Counted from the stretch's first letter, positions 1-7,877 are shown. The stretch is DNA of 13,716 nucleotides from Chitinophagales bacterium (GCA_020629595.1 JAHDDA010000024.1:1-13716); one strand, 5' to 3'. Translations and numbers: made by a program. Notes: generated by a model from the letters alone, not told the origin.

Positions 1-882
1 CCAATGCGAAGCATCATCTATAAATTCAATTTCAGGTTTAATAGCACAGTAGTTATGAACACCATAAACCAGTTCTTTGCCTAAATATTTATCTTTTGTA
101 CCCCAAATTATCAACACAGGATTAAAAATATCCTTTTCAATTTTGTCTTTAATCTTTTTCTTCGATGATTTTTCTACTTTAGTATTTTCATTAAGTTTTT
201 GCTCACTATTATTCCTTTCAGATTTGTTTAATGGTAAGGCTCTATAATAATTTATGGTGGCAGTTACATTTTTTTCATTACTATAAGCCTCTACATATTT
301 ATCAATTTCTGCATCAGTAACAGCATTTTTATTAGTGCTTGATTGTTGAAGCGTTTTTTTAAAAAATTTGCTTAAATCTCTATTAATAAACCACTCGGGA
401 AGTTTTTTTAAGCGAAAAAAAAGGAAATAATAACTTCTTAAAATCTGTATAATATTTCTGCTTAATGCTTTTTTTAAAATAGTAGGATGTGGACTATTTA
501 TAATTATGAGTTTATCAATTAAATTAGGATGAAGTTTAGATAATTGCCAAGCAATTATGCCACCCCAATCATGTCCAACTATATGTACCTTTTTATTGGG
601 AGATTTTTTTTCAATAATACCAACAATATCTTTGACTAATTCAGCAATTATATAATCACTTACTTTTTCTGGTACATCACTTTTGTTATAGCCTCTTAAA
701 TCGGGAGCAATAACATTGTAATTTTTTTCTTCTAAAAATGGAATACATTTACGCCAAGTGAACCAAAATTCTGGAAAACCATGAAGTAAAATCACTGTTT
801 CCTCATTCTGCCCACCCGCTACTTTACAATGTAGTTTTATTCCGTTTGTTTTTATAAATTCACTCTTAAGTTTAGTCTCCAT
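1..882 (-). CDS. Epoxide-hydrolase-like alpha/beta hydrolase (3' end cut by window edge)
   Basis: The frame runs 294 codons from an ATG at 882 to the window edge without a stop. Residues 34-38 read HGFPE, the oxyanion-hole motif of epoxide hydrolases and haloalkane dehalogenases. Residues 103-108 read GHDWGG, placing the nucleophile at D105. The last visible residues, DASHW, supply the catalytic histidine (H293), so only the final helix is probably missing. The cap has a SYYFLFF stretch and a YYRA motif, as in cytosolic epoxide hydrolases, which makes epoxide hydrolase more likely than dehalogenase; the substrate is unknown. There is no signal peptide, so it should be cytoplasmic. An odd, lysine-rich hydrophilic insert lies between YYRA and the strand leading to IIWGTKD. 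The sigma-factor terminator upstream isolates it, so it probably has its own promoter in the 139-bp gap, although no TAnnTTTG box was found there. Confidence 0.9.
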   Translation of the reverse strand, partial: METKLKSEFIKTNGIKLHCKVAGGQNEETVILLHGFPEFWFTWRKCIPFLEEKNYNVIAPDLRGYNKSDVPEKVSDYIIAELVKDIVGIIEKKSPNKKVHIVGHDWGGIIAWQLSKLHPNLIDKLIIINSPHPTILKKALSRNIIQILRSYYFLFFRLKKLPEWFINRDLSKFFKKTLQQSSTNKNAVTDAEIDKYVEAYSNEKNVTATINYYRALPLNKSERNNSEQKLNENTKVEKSSKKKIKDKIEKDIFNPVLIIWGTKDKYLGKELVYGVHNYCAIKPEIEFIDDASHW

Positions 883-1015
883 AAATCATAAATAAATTTA
901 TAAATTTTCATTAATATTAAATGGATATAAATTTGATTATTATCAGAAACTTAAGTGGTTTTTATCAAGGAATATAAATATAAGGATTTCATTTTTAAAT
1001 TTTAGTTTGTTCAAA

Positions 1016-1051
1016 TAAAAAAGCCAAACTTTTTAAGTAAAAAGTTTGGCT
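1016..1051 (-). terminator. Rho-independent terminator of the RpoD-type sigma gene
   Basis: A perfect 13-bp inverted repeat (AGCCAAACTTTTT and its complement, 1022-1034 and 1039-1051) encloses a 4-base loop. Read on the minus strand it is followed by a run of T. The plus-strand side has no T-run, so it acts on minus-strand transcripts. It starts about 25 bp after the sigma-factor stop and separates that gene from the hydrolase gene. Confidence 0.9.
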
Positions 1052-1075
1052 ACGTAGTATTTTAGCATTCAAAAA

Positions 1076-1942
1076 CTAAGAAAGATAAGTTTTAAGTTCT
1101 TTTCCAATTCTATTTTTACGCAATCGTCTTATGGCTCTTTCTTTAATTTGACGTACTCTTTCTCTAGTTAATCCCATTTTATTACCAATATCTTCTAATG
1201 ATTGGTAATTACTACCGTCTAAACCATAGTACATTGAAAGAACTTGCTTTTCTCTTTCGTGTAACTTAGATAAAGCGTACTGAACTTCCTCTTTGAGTGC
1301 TTCATTTTGAAGTTGCTCACTTGGGCTGTCTTCTACTTTATCGGCTACTACGTCTAAAATTGTTCCCGCATCTGCTCCAGAACCTAAAGGAGAGTGTGTT
1401 GAAATATGTTTTGAGTTCATTTTCAACAATGCTCTTACTTGGCTCTCAGTAAGTTCAGTCATTTCAGAAAGTTCATAAGGACTTGGCTCACGTTGATTTT
1501 TCTGTAAGAACTCAGTTAAAGCATTATTAATTTTATGATAAGAATCAATTTTATTTAATGGCAAGCGAATTACACGTGCATTTTCTACCAATGCTGCCAT
1601 AATTGATTGACGAATCCACCAAACTGCATACGAAATGAACTTGAAACCTCTAGTTTCATCGAATTTTGTTGCGGCTTTTATCAATCCTGTGTTTCCTTCA
1701 TTAATTAAATCTGCTAAAGCCAATCCCTTATTTTGGTATTGTTTAGCTACCGAAACCACAAAACGCAAGTTAGATGTAACCATTTTTTCTAGAGCTTGCT
1801 GGTCGCCAGCTTTAATCTTAATGGCTAATTCTACTTCCTCATCTGCAGTTAAAGGATGTGATTTAGAAATATCATTTAAATATTTCTCTAATGCTGGTCC
1901 TTCACGAACCGTAATTTGCTGTTGTATTTTAAGTTGCTTCAT
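1076..1942 (-). CDS. rpoD: RpoD/SigA-family RNA polymerase sigma factor
   Basis: This is a group 1/2 sigma-70 factor that directs RNA polymerase to promoters. At 288 residues it has the short Bacteroidota architecture without region 1.1. Region 1.2 lies near 16-50. Region 2 (about 55-135) contains NLRFVVSVAKQYQNKGL, DLINEGNTGLIKAA, FDETRGFKFISYAVWWIRQSI and RLPLNK. Region 3 covers about 140-190. Region 4 (about 222-280) contains LEDIGNKMGLTRERVRQIKERAIRRLR, the helix-turn-helix that reads the -33 element. Region 2.4 reads VENARVIRLPLN, whereas the usual primary factor of the phylum, from memory, reads AEQSRIVRLPLN; the gene may therefore be a second RpoD-type paralogue rather than the essential copy. 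The ATG start gives the conserved MKQLKI beginning. It is divergent from rpe, with a 138-bp shared upstream region. Confidence 0.93.
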   Translation of the reverse strand: MKQLKIQQQITVREGPALEKYLNDISKSHPLTADEEVELAIKIKAGDQQALEKMVTSNLRFVVSVAKQYQNKGLALADLINEGNTGLIKAATKFDETRGFKFISYAVWWIRQSIMAALVENARVIRLPLNKIDSYHKINNALTEFLQKNQREPSPYELSEMTELTESQVRALLKMNSKHISTHSPLGSGADAGTILDVVADKVEDSPSEQLQNEALKEEVQYALSKLHEREKQVLSMYYGLDGSNYQSLEDIGNKMGLTRERVRQIKERAIRRLRKNRIGKELKTYLS

Positions 1943-1952
1943 TTTATTAGCT

Positions 1953-1960
1953 TATTTTTG
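1953..1960 (+). promoter_or_regulatory. Candidate -7 element for rpe (TATTTTTG)
   Basis: The octamer matches the Bacteroidota -7 consensus TAnnTTTG. A TTG at 1934-1936 is a possible -33 element, but the 16-base spacing is slightly short. Transcription would start near 1966 and give a 5' leader of about 115 bases before rpe. The promoter overlaps the start of the divergent sigma gene. Such octamers also occur by chance in AT-rich DNA. Confidence 0.3.
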
Positions 1961-2024
1961 CTTTTCTAACGATATAAAAATCAAATAAGTTTCCTATTAA
2001 CGAAAAAAAATATTGACAAATTCC

Positions 2025-2045
2025 TTAAAAAGTATTAAAAAGTAT
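2025..2045. repeat. 10-bp tandem repeat in the rpoD-rpe divergent gap
   Basis: TTAAAAAGTA occurs twice in direct tandem and is followed by another T. The 10-base period is close to one helical turn, so both copies face the same side of the DNA. It may be a regulator site or simple AT-rich sequence. Confidence 0.4.
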
Positions 2046-2062
2046 CAAATTACCATAAAATA

Positions 2063-2075
2063 GTAAATTATTTAC
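2063..2075. promoter_or_regulatory. Small palindrome just upstream of rpe
   Basis: GTAAAT-T-ATTTAC is a 6+1+6 perfect dyad ending five bases before the rpe start codon. Its position would suit an operator or a weak hairpin at the ribosome site. It contains few G/C pairs, so chance is a real alternative. Confidence 0.25.
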
Positions 2076-2080
2076 AAAGT

Positions 2081-2731
2081 ATGAGCCATTTAATTGCCCC
2101 TTCTATTTTAGCATCTAATTTTTTAAATCTTCACAAAACAATTGAGTTAATTGAAAACTCTGATGCCGACTGGTATCATTTTGATGTTATGGATGGAAGA
2201 TTTGTTCCTAATATTTCTTTTGGTTTTCCAATATTGGATGCAATCCAAAAAAATGCCAAAAAAGAAATTGATGTACATTTAATGATTGTTGAACCTGAAA
2301 AATACATTGAAAAATTTGTTAATTCTGGTGCTTCTACAATTTCTGTTCATATTGAAGCAAGCACTCATTTACACAGAAATTTACAGGCTATTAAAAGTTT
2401 AGGAGCTAAAGCTGGAATTGCCGTAAATCCACACACTTCTGTTTCTTTAATTGAACCCGTTTTAGAAGAAGCAGATTTAGTTTGTCTTATGTCTGTAAAT
2501 CCAGGGTTTGGTGGACAAAAATTTATACACTCAACTTTAAAGAAAATTGAATGTTTAGCTAAAATTATTGAACAAAGAGGCTTAAATACATTGATTGAAA
2601 TAGATGGTGGTGTAACATTACATAACGCTAAAGATATTTTAAATGCTGGAGCAAATGTATTGGTAGCTGGAAGCAGTGTTTTTAAAGCTGAAAACCCTAC
2701 AAATGCAATAAGTCAGTTTAAAGGAATGTGA
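2081..2731 (+). CDS. rpe: Ribulose-phosphate 3-epimerase
   Basis: Interconverts D-ribulose 5-phosphate and D-xylulose 5-phosphate in the cytoplasmic pentose phosphate pathway. The 216 residues span a full TIM-barrel of usual family length. Signature residues are present: S8 in APSILASN, metal ligands H33 and D35 in WYHFDVMDG, H66 in DVHLMI, NPGFGGQ at 140-146, and catalytic D175 in EIDGGV. The phosphate-binding end reads VAGSSVFK. The ATG at 2081 gives the canonical N-terminus; there is no strong Shine-Dalgarno sequence, as is usual in this phylum. It heads a plus-strand run with the TonB receptor (87 bp gap) and the PurE homologue (55 bp gap), which may share transcripts, since no terminator was seen between them. 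Confidence 0.97.
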   Translation: MSHLIAPSILASNFLNLHKTIELIENSDADWYHFDVMDGRFVPNISFGFPILDAIQKNAKKEIDVHLMIVEPEKYIEKFVNSGASTISVHIEASTHLHRNLQAIKSLGAKAGIAVNPHTSVSLIEPVLEEADLVCLMSVNPGFGGQKFIHSTLKKIECLAKIIEQRGLNTLIEIDGGVTLHNAKDILNAGANVLVAGSSVFKAENPTNAISQFKGM

Positions 2732-2818
2732 ACTTTTGGGGTAAAAGTTTAATCTAATACCTAAAGTCTAAAACTTGATACTTTAAAACACTAAACAATT
2801 AAAAGAAACGTTATTTCG

Positions 2819-5410
2819 ATGATGAAAAAATATTGTTTTTTAACGCTTGTACTTTTATTATTTACTTCTTTTGTGACAAACGCCCAAAACAAAATTTTTG
2901 GTAAGGTAACTAACGTTAATGGAGAACCTGAAATTGGTGTAAATATTATTTTACTCTCAGATAACTTCAACTCAACTTTAGGTACTACCACTTCTACTTT
3001 TGGAGATTATTCATTAGATGTTGGAAATAGAAATACAGTTACCATTCGTTTTTCTTCAATTGGCTTTGAAACAGTTGATAAGGTTGTTAGCTTTTTTGAT
3101 AGTAATAATCAGCGTTTAGACGTAATTTTAAAAGAAAAAACCTTCGATGAATATTCTGTTGAGATTACTGCAGAAAAAGACCCAAAGTATGGAGGAGTTA
3201 CTAAAATTGACCCTAAGTTAGCAGATAAAATTCCGTTGGGAGGAATTGAAAAATTAGCTGTTCTAACTGGAATGGGGGTAAGATCCAATAATGAGCTAAG
3301 TAGCCAATATACCGTTAGAGGAGGAAATTTTGATGAGAATCTTGTTTACGTAAATGATTTTGAAATTTATCGTCAATTTCTTGTTCGTTCAGGTGAACAA
3401 GAAGGTTTAAGTTTTATAAACCCAGATATGGTAGCTTCGGTAGATTTTTCTACTGGTGGTTTTGAAGCCAAATACGGAGATAAACTTTCTTCAGTTTTAG
3501 ATGTAAAATACAAACGTCCTACAAAGTTTGCAGGAAGTGTAAGTGGTAGTTTACTTGGTTTTTCTTCTCATTTTGAAGGCTCAAAAGGTAGATTTAGATA
3601 TATTTTAGGTTATAGGCAAAAATCAAATAAATATCTATTAAATGCATTGCCAGCACAAGGGCAGTACCAACCTTTGTTCAGAGATTTTCAAGGATATTTT
3701 ACCTATTTAATAAGTCAAAATTTTGAGTTGCAATATATAAGCAACTTCTCTCAAAATAGATTTCGCTTTTTTCCCGAATACGAAGAAAGAAATTTTGGTT
3801 CGGTGGTAGATGCACAACGTTTAAGTATTTTTTTTGAAGGTGGAGAAAACGATACTTACACCTCTTCTATGAATGGACTTGGATTGAATTATACTTCAGA
3901 TGATGGAAAATTGAATATGAAAATTCAATCTGCTTTTTATAGAACTGCTGAAACAGAAGCTTACGATATAATTGGGCAATATTTTATTGGTCAGGTTGAA
4001 AGTAACTTAGGAGATAATTCTTTTGGCGATGTTATTCAATCTTATGGAATAGGAACGTATCATAATTGGGCAAGAAACCGTTTGGATGCTACTTTGTTTA
4101 ATACAGTTTATAGGGGTTACTTAGATAATGACAATCATTTTATTAGCTGGGGGCTTCGTTATCAAAGAGAAGCTATTGAAGATAAATTAATGGAGTGGAA
4201 TAGGGTAGATTCTGCTGGCTATTCATTGCCTTATGCTATAAATGATGTACCTTATATAGAAACAGAAGTAAGTTTACAAGAAGTTTTGCAGTCGGAGCAA
4301 AATATAAACTCAAACAGAATAAGTGGATTTGTTCAGGATAGTTGGACATTTGGAGAAGAAGAAAATTTTAATATTACAGCTGGGGCAAGATTCAATTATT
4401 GGAATGTTAATGAAGAGTTTTTTGTAACACCAAGGGTTCAGTTTTACTACAAACCCAAACGAACTTTTTTTGCCGATTCAACCAATGTAGAAGCGTTTGA
4501 AAAATGGAAATACAAAAGAGACAGTACCAATGTTTCTTATCGTTTTTCTTTGGGAACTTATTATCAACCACCTTTTTATAGAGAACTAAGAAATCAAGAA
4601 GGTATAGTAAACAAAAATGTAAATTCTCAAAAATCTTTGCATACTGTTTTTGGAGTAGATTATAATTTTTATTTATGGAAACGTCCATTTAAGTTTACAA
4701 CCGAACTTTATTACAAGCACTTATGGGATTTAGTTCCTTATGATTTTGAAAATGTTTTGATTAGGTATTACGGAGACAATTTGGCTTCAGGTTATGCCGT
4801 AGGTGCAGATTTTCGAGTTTTTGGTCAGTTTGTTAAAGGGGTTGATTCTTGGTTTACACTTTCTTTGTTACAAACCAAAGAAAAATTAAGTAATGATTCG
4901 TTTATAATGTATGTAGATTCTACTGGAACAGAGATTTTTAACCCTATAGCTAATGCTGATTTGGTTGTAGATTCTATGCTTGTAGATCCTGGGTTTGTTA
5001 GAAGACCAACCGATCAAAGATTTGCATTTTCAGTATTTTTTCAAGATTATCTACCTAATAACGATAGGTTTAAGATGAGTGTTAATTTGGTATATGGAGC
5101 ACCGTTGCCATTCAGTCCACCTAATAATTTAAGATATAGAAATGTTTTTTCTTCACCGCCCTACACTAGAGTCGATATTGGTTTTTCAGCACTTTTATTT
5201 AACGAAAGAATAAAAGATGGTGATATGTCAGATAAAAAATTGTTATCTAAGTTTTCTGAAATTTGGGCAAGTATAGAAGTATTTAATTTATTAGCAAATA
5301 GTAATGTGGTTGCCTATAGTTGGGTAAGCGATTTTGCGGGAAAAACTTATGCTATACCCAATAGGCTAACAGCAAGAAGGCTAAATGCACGAGTAGTATT
5401 TAGATTTTAA
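2819..5410 (+). CDS. TonB-dependent outer-membrane receptor with N-terminal CarboxypepD_reg-like domain
   Basis: Outer-membrane active transporter energised by TonB-ExbBD. Residues 1-22 form a signal peptide (MMKKY, a hydrophobic core, cleavage after TNA before Q23). Residues about 26-112 form a carboxypeptidase-regulatory-like beta domain (KIFGKVTNVNGEPEIGVNI and FSSIGFETV). The plug follows at about 125-230, with YTVRGGNFDENLVYVNDFEIY and a VDFSTGGFEAKYGDKLSSVLDV segment. The rest is a 22-strand-type barrel rich in aromatic and alternating residues, ending in VVFRF with the C-terminal phenylalanine needed for outer-membrane insertion. There is no SusD-like gene next to it, so it is not a SusCD glycan pair, and the substrate is unknown. 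Two adjacent ATG codons (2819 and 2822) are both possible starts. Confidence 0.95.
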   Translation: MMKKYCFLTLVLLLFTSFVTNAQNKIFGKVTNVNGEPEIGVNIILLSDNFNSTLGTTTSTFGDYSLDVGNRNTVTIRFSSIGFETVDKVVSFFDSNNQRLDVILKEKTFDEYSVEITAEKDPKYGGVTKIDPKLADKIPLGGIEKLAVLTGMGVRSNNELSSQYTVRGGNFDENLVYVNDFEIYRQFLVRSGEQEGLSFINPDMVASVDFSTGGFEAKYGDKLSSVLDVKYKRPTKFAGSVSGSLLGFSSHFEGSKGRFRYILGYRQKSNKYLLNALPAQGQYQPLFRDFQGYFTYLISQNFELQYISNFSQNRFRFFPEYEERNFGSVVDAQRLSIFFEGGENDTYTSSMNGLGLNYTSDDGKLNMKIQSAFYRTAETEAYDIIGQYFIGQVESNLGDNSFGDVIQSYGIGTYHNWARNRLDATLFNTVYRGYLDNDNHFISWGLRYQREAIEDKLMEWNRVDSAGYSLPYAINDVPYIETEVSLQEVLQSEQNINSNRISGFVQDSWTFGEEENFNITAGARFNYWNVNEEFFVTPRVQFYYKPKRTFFADSTNVEAFEKWKYKRDSTNVSYRFSLGTYYQPPFYRELRNQEGIVNKNVNSQKSLHTVFGVDYNFYLWKRPFKFTTELYYKHLWDLVPYDFENVLIRYYGDNLASGYAVGADFRVFGQFVKGVDSWFTLSLLQTKEKLSNDSFIMYVDSTGTEIFNPIANADLVVDSMLVDPGFVRRPTDQRFAFSVFFQDYLPNNDRFKMSVNLVYGAPLPFSPPNNLRYRNVFSSPPYTRVDIGFSALLFNERIKDGDMSDKKLLSKFSEIWASIEVFNLLANSNVVAYSWVSDFAGKTYAIPNRLTARRLNARVVFRF

Positions 5411-5465
5411 TTGAAATGTGAGAAAACAAAGCCTTAAGATATTAACTTCGCATAAAAAATAACAA

Positions 5466-5924
5466 ATGCCTAAAGTACTAATTTTAATGGGATCGAAAAA
5501 AGATTCTATTTTAATGGAAGAGTGTAGTAAATACCTGAATTGGTTTGGTATTGAGAGTAAGTCAATGGTAGCTTCGGCATACAGAGATCCTGAAATTGTT
5601 GCAGAGTTAACTAAAAATGCAGAATCAAATGGTTTTGATGCAATAATTGGTGTTGCAGGTATGGCTGCATCTTTACCGGGAGTAATTGCTTCAAATACAT
5701 CTTTGCCTGTTTTAGGTGTACCAATAGCAAGTGGTATGGTTACTGGGATGGATGCATTATTGTCCATAGTTCAAATGCCACCTGGTTTACCTGTAGGTGG
5801 AATGTCAATTGGTGAAGCTGGTGCAATTAATGCGGCAATTATGTGTGCAAGGATTATTGCTAGATACAATGAAGACGTACGTAGAAAACTAAGCGAGTTT
5901 AAGAATATAGGATATAGAATTTAG
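5466..5924 (+). CDS. purE: PurE-family (AIR carboxylase / N5-CAIR mutase) protein with altered active-site residues
   Basis: The 152-residue fold matches class I PurE: MGSKKD near the N-terminus, AGMAASLPGVIA at 64-75, LPVLGVP at 80-86, LLSIVQMPPGLPVGGMSIGEAGAINAA at 98-124. Canonical PurE converts N5-CAIR to CAIR in purine synthesis. Two signature residues differ. The invariant SAHR motif is SAYR (Y39, codon TAC), and the AAHLPG motif is AASLPG (S69, codon TCT). The histidine of SAHR is the catalytic acid/base in studied PurE enzymes, so normal mutase activity is doubtful. No purK lies beside it. It could be a divergent but active PurE, or a paralogue with another role. It converges on the ECF sigma gene with a 4-base stop overlap. 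Confidence 0.85.
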   Translation: MPKVLILMGSKKDSILMEECSKYLNWFGIESKSMVASAYRDPEIVAELTKNAESNGFDAIIGVAGMAASLPGVIASNTSLPVLGVPIASGMVTGMDALLSIVQMPPGLPVGGMSIGEAGAINAAIMCARIIARYNEDVRRKLSEFKNIGYRI

Positions 5925-6760
5925 TATTTATCATCTGTGTTTTTTAACACATTTGAAAGTAACTGCTTGGCTCTATAAAGTTGTGCCTTTACAGTTCCTA
6001 AAGGAAGTTCTAATTCTTCTGAAATTTCGTGGTAACTTTTTTCCTGAAAATATCTAAGTATAATTAAGTCTCTATATTTATCGTGTAACTTACCTGTTAC
6101 AGTACGCATTAATTCTGCTCTTTGCTCCTTAATTATTTTTTCTTCAGGATCTAAATCATTTGATGAAACTGAACGAGTTAATCCTTTTTCACCATCATTA
6201 TCTGTACCGCCAACAGGCGAATCTAATGACAAAGTTTGTAATCTTTTCTTTCTTATAAAATCTATAGTATTGTTAATAGCAATTCTAAACAACCAAGTAC
6301 TGAAAGCATAATCAGGTTTATATTTCGATAAGTTGTTAAATGCTTTACCAAAAGCCTCCATAGTTAGGTCTTCTGCATCTTCATTATTATTCACCATTTT
6401 ATAAACAACAAAGTTTACAGAATCTCTATATCTTTCCAATAGTGTTCCAAATGCAGACTGATTACCACCTAAAGCAGATTGAATAAGTTCATAATCATCT
6501 TTATCGGCTGTTCCCTTCTTTTTATATAGGCACAACTCAACTTTAGAATCTTTAATGCTAGATACTGAAATAGATAGTGTTTTGTATCCAGGTAAGGAAA
6601 ACAAAATTTCTTCGTCTTTATCTGCATCATATTCAATAGAAAACGTCCCCTTCTTATTAGAAAGGTTATGAGCTAGGTTGTTGTTGGTGTAAACACGAAC
6701 CTCCTTCAAAGGTAATCCCGAATGAGCATCTGTTATGATACCTTTGAGTAAATGCCTCAC
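5921..6760 (-). CDS. ECF-type sigma-70 factor with N-terminal carboxypeptidase-regulatory-like domain
   Basis: The 279 residues hold two parts. Residues about 4-80 follow the carboxypeptidase-regulatory-like (transthyretin-type) pattern: LLKGIITDAHSGLPLKEVRVYT, then KKGTFSIEYD, LFSLPGYKTLSI and a final VELCLYKK. There is no signal peptide or membrane helix. Residues about 90-165 are sigma region 2 (ELIQSALGGNQSAF, NNEDAEDLTMEAFGKAF, FSTWLFRIAINNTIDFIRKKR). Residues about 215-272 are region 4 (LHDKYRDLIILRYFQEKSYHEIS, LPLGTVKAQLYRAKQLL). The start is GTG, overlapping the glycosyltransferase TGA as GTGA, so translation is probably coupled. No Met occurs between residue 1 and the middle of region 2, which supports translation of the fusion. 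No anti-sigma gene is adjacent. Known ECF factors of the phylum lack the extra domain and run about 190-200 residues. A role as a cytoplasmic sensor or anti-sigma-like domain is inference. Confidence 0.88.
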   Translation of the reverse strand: MRHLLKGIITDAHSGLPLKEVRVYTNNNLAHNLSNKKGTFSIEYDADKDEEILFSLPGYKTLSISVSSIKDSKVELCLYKKKGTADKDDYELIQSALGGNQSAFGTLLERYRDSVNFVVYKMVNNNEDAEDLTMEAFGKAFNNLSKYKPDYAFSTWLFRIAINNTIDFIRKKRLQTLSLDSPVGGTDNDGEKGLTRSVSSNDLDPEEKIIKEQRAELMRTVTGKLHDKYRDLIILRYFQEKSYHEISEELELPLGTVKAQLYRAKQLLSNVLKNTDDKY

Positions 6761-7866
6761 TTCCAGTTTATTTTCGGTTTTATAAATGAGAAAACGCTTA
6801 TAAATGAATAATAAAAAAAATGCAATAAGTCACCCATTAAGACTGTTAGTATTGTATAAAAGTTGCTACTTTTTATAAAAAAAGTTGAAAATAATTTTAT
6901 TATGAGCCAAAATCGTATTAAAACCAACAAGAATATAGGTAAATATGCTGTAAATATACTAACAAATATTGTACCTATTAGTAAAAAGTGTGAAATCGCA
7001 AAAATACTTAACATTAACTTATCTTGGGTTTTGTAGTATTTTCCTACAGATAAATGTCTTACTTTTTGCGTAATCCAATCATTAATATTTTTAGGAGCTT
7101 TTGAGAAGCATATAGAATCTTGATTTAGTAATACACAAGTATTATCATAATTTGAAAACTTATTTACAATTAAATCATCATCTCCTGAAATAACGTTTTT
7201 CGGATGTTGGTATTTTTTTAATTTTTCCTTGATAAATTTTGTATCATAAGCAATATTCCTTCCAACGCCCATATAAGGAAAGCCAATTAAAGCAAATCCA
7301 AAATATTGAATTGCAGTAAGGGTTGTTTCATATTGTACTAAAAAATTAACAAAGCTATTTTCTTTAGTATATGGAGCATAGCCTAAAACTATTTTTTTAT
7401 TTTTTTTTATTAGACTTACCATATTGCCTGCCCAGTTTTCAGAAGATGGTGTACAATCAGCATCTGTTAGAACAAGAAATTTAGAAGAAACTTGTTGAAT
7501 ACCAAGTAATAGTGCATTTAATTTACCTTCTTTTTTATCTTCTTCCTTAATAGAAACAACCTTTAAGTTTTTATGTTTTTTTGCATATTCTTCTAAAAGC
7601 TTTTTTGATCCGTCTGTAGAAGCATCATTTATATAAATAACATTACAATTTTTTTGGTTTAATTTTTGAGAGGTAATAATATGTAGGTTATTTCTTAAAT
7701 TTTCTAATTCATTTCTAGCACAAATTACAATAGTTATATCCTCACCAGAAATATCTTTTCTCTCTTTAGTGCCTTTTTTTAACCCAGAAATTTTAATATA
7801 AAAAACTAATAAAAAAAACATCTGAATAACCCAAGAAACTAAACATATAATAATTATACAACTCAT
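6757..7866 (-). CDS. Membrane-anchored family 2 glycosyltransferase
   Basis: Processive-type GT2 enzyme that would transfer a sugar from an activated donor at the cytoplasmic membrane. A hydrophobic N-terminal helix (about 3-25) is followed by a GT-A domain: ITIVICARNE at 44-53, YINDAST near 80, LTDADCTP near 133 (metal-binding DxD), GDDD near 228 and the acceptor-side QKVRH near 267, equivalent to the Q(Q/R)xRW motif with the last residue changed. Three to four C-terminal membrane helices occupy about 283-360. Its length of 369 residues is normal for single-gene GT2 proteins such as those related to hydroxypropionate/polysaccharide transferases. It is first in a two-gene unit with the ECF sigma factor. 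The product is unknown; a surface polysaccharide or glycolipid is likely. A T9 tract (7400-7408) lies within the coding sequence. Confidence 0.92.
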   Translation of the reverse strand: MSCIIIICLVSWVIQMFFLLVFYIKISGLKKGTKERKDISGEDITIVICARNELENLRNNLHIITSQKLNQKNCNVIYINDASTDGSKKLLEEYAKKHKNLKVVSIKEEDKKEGKLNALLLGIQQVSSKFLVLTDADCTPSSENWAGNMVSLIKKNKKIVLGYAPYTKENSFVNFLVQYETTLTAIQYFGFALIGFPYMGVGRNIAYDTKFIKEKLKKYQHPKNVISGDDDLIVNKFSNYDNTCVLLNQDSICFSKAPKNINDWITQKVRHLSVGKYYKTQDKLMLSIFAISHFLLIGTIFVSIFTAYLPIFLLVLIRFWLIIKLFSTFFIKSSNFYTILTVLMGDLLHFFYYSFISVFSFIKPKINWK

Positions 7867-7877
7867 ATATCGTATTG

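Noticed and set aside
1635..1988. 117-codon plus-strand frame
   Set aside because: It lies mostly antisense within the strongly conserved RpoD-type gene and has no recognisable domain; a shadow frame.
2791..2991. 66-codon minus-strand frame
   Set aside because: Antisense to the signal peptide and first domain of the TonB-dependent receptor; no independent support.
4407..4688. 93-codon minus-strand frame
   Set aside because: Antisense to the receptor barrel; composition reflects the complementary strand.
2819..5410. SusC-type nutrient receptor of a polysaccharide utilisation locus
   Set aside because: No SusD-like lipoprotein or glycoside hydrolase is adjacent, so a general TonB-dependent receptor is the safer call.
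5381..5767. 128-codon minus-strand frame
   Set aside because: Antisense to the PurE-family gene, whose motifs show that the plus strand is coding.
7392..7408. Possible phase-variable homopolymers (T7 and T9) in the glycosyltransferase
   Set aside because: Runs of this length are common in this AT-rich DNA, encode ordinary Lys/Asn codons, and the frame is intact; nothing else indicates switching.
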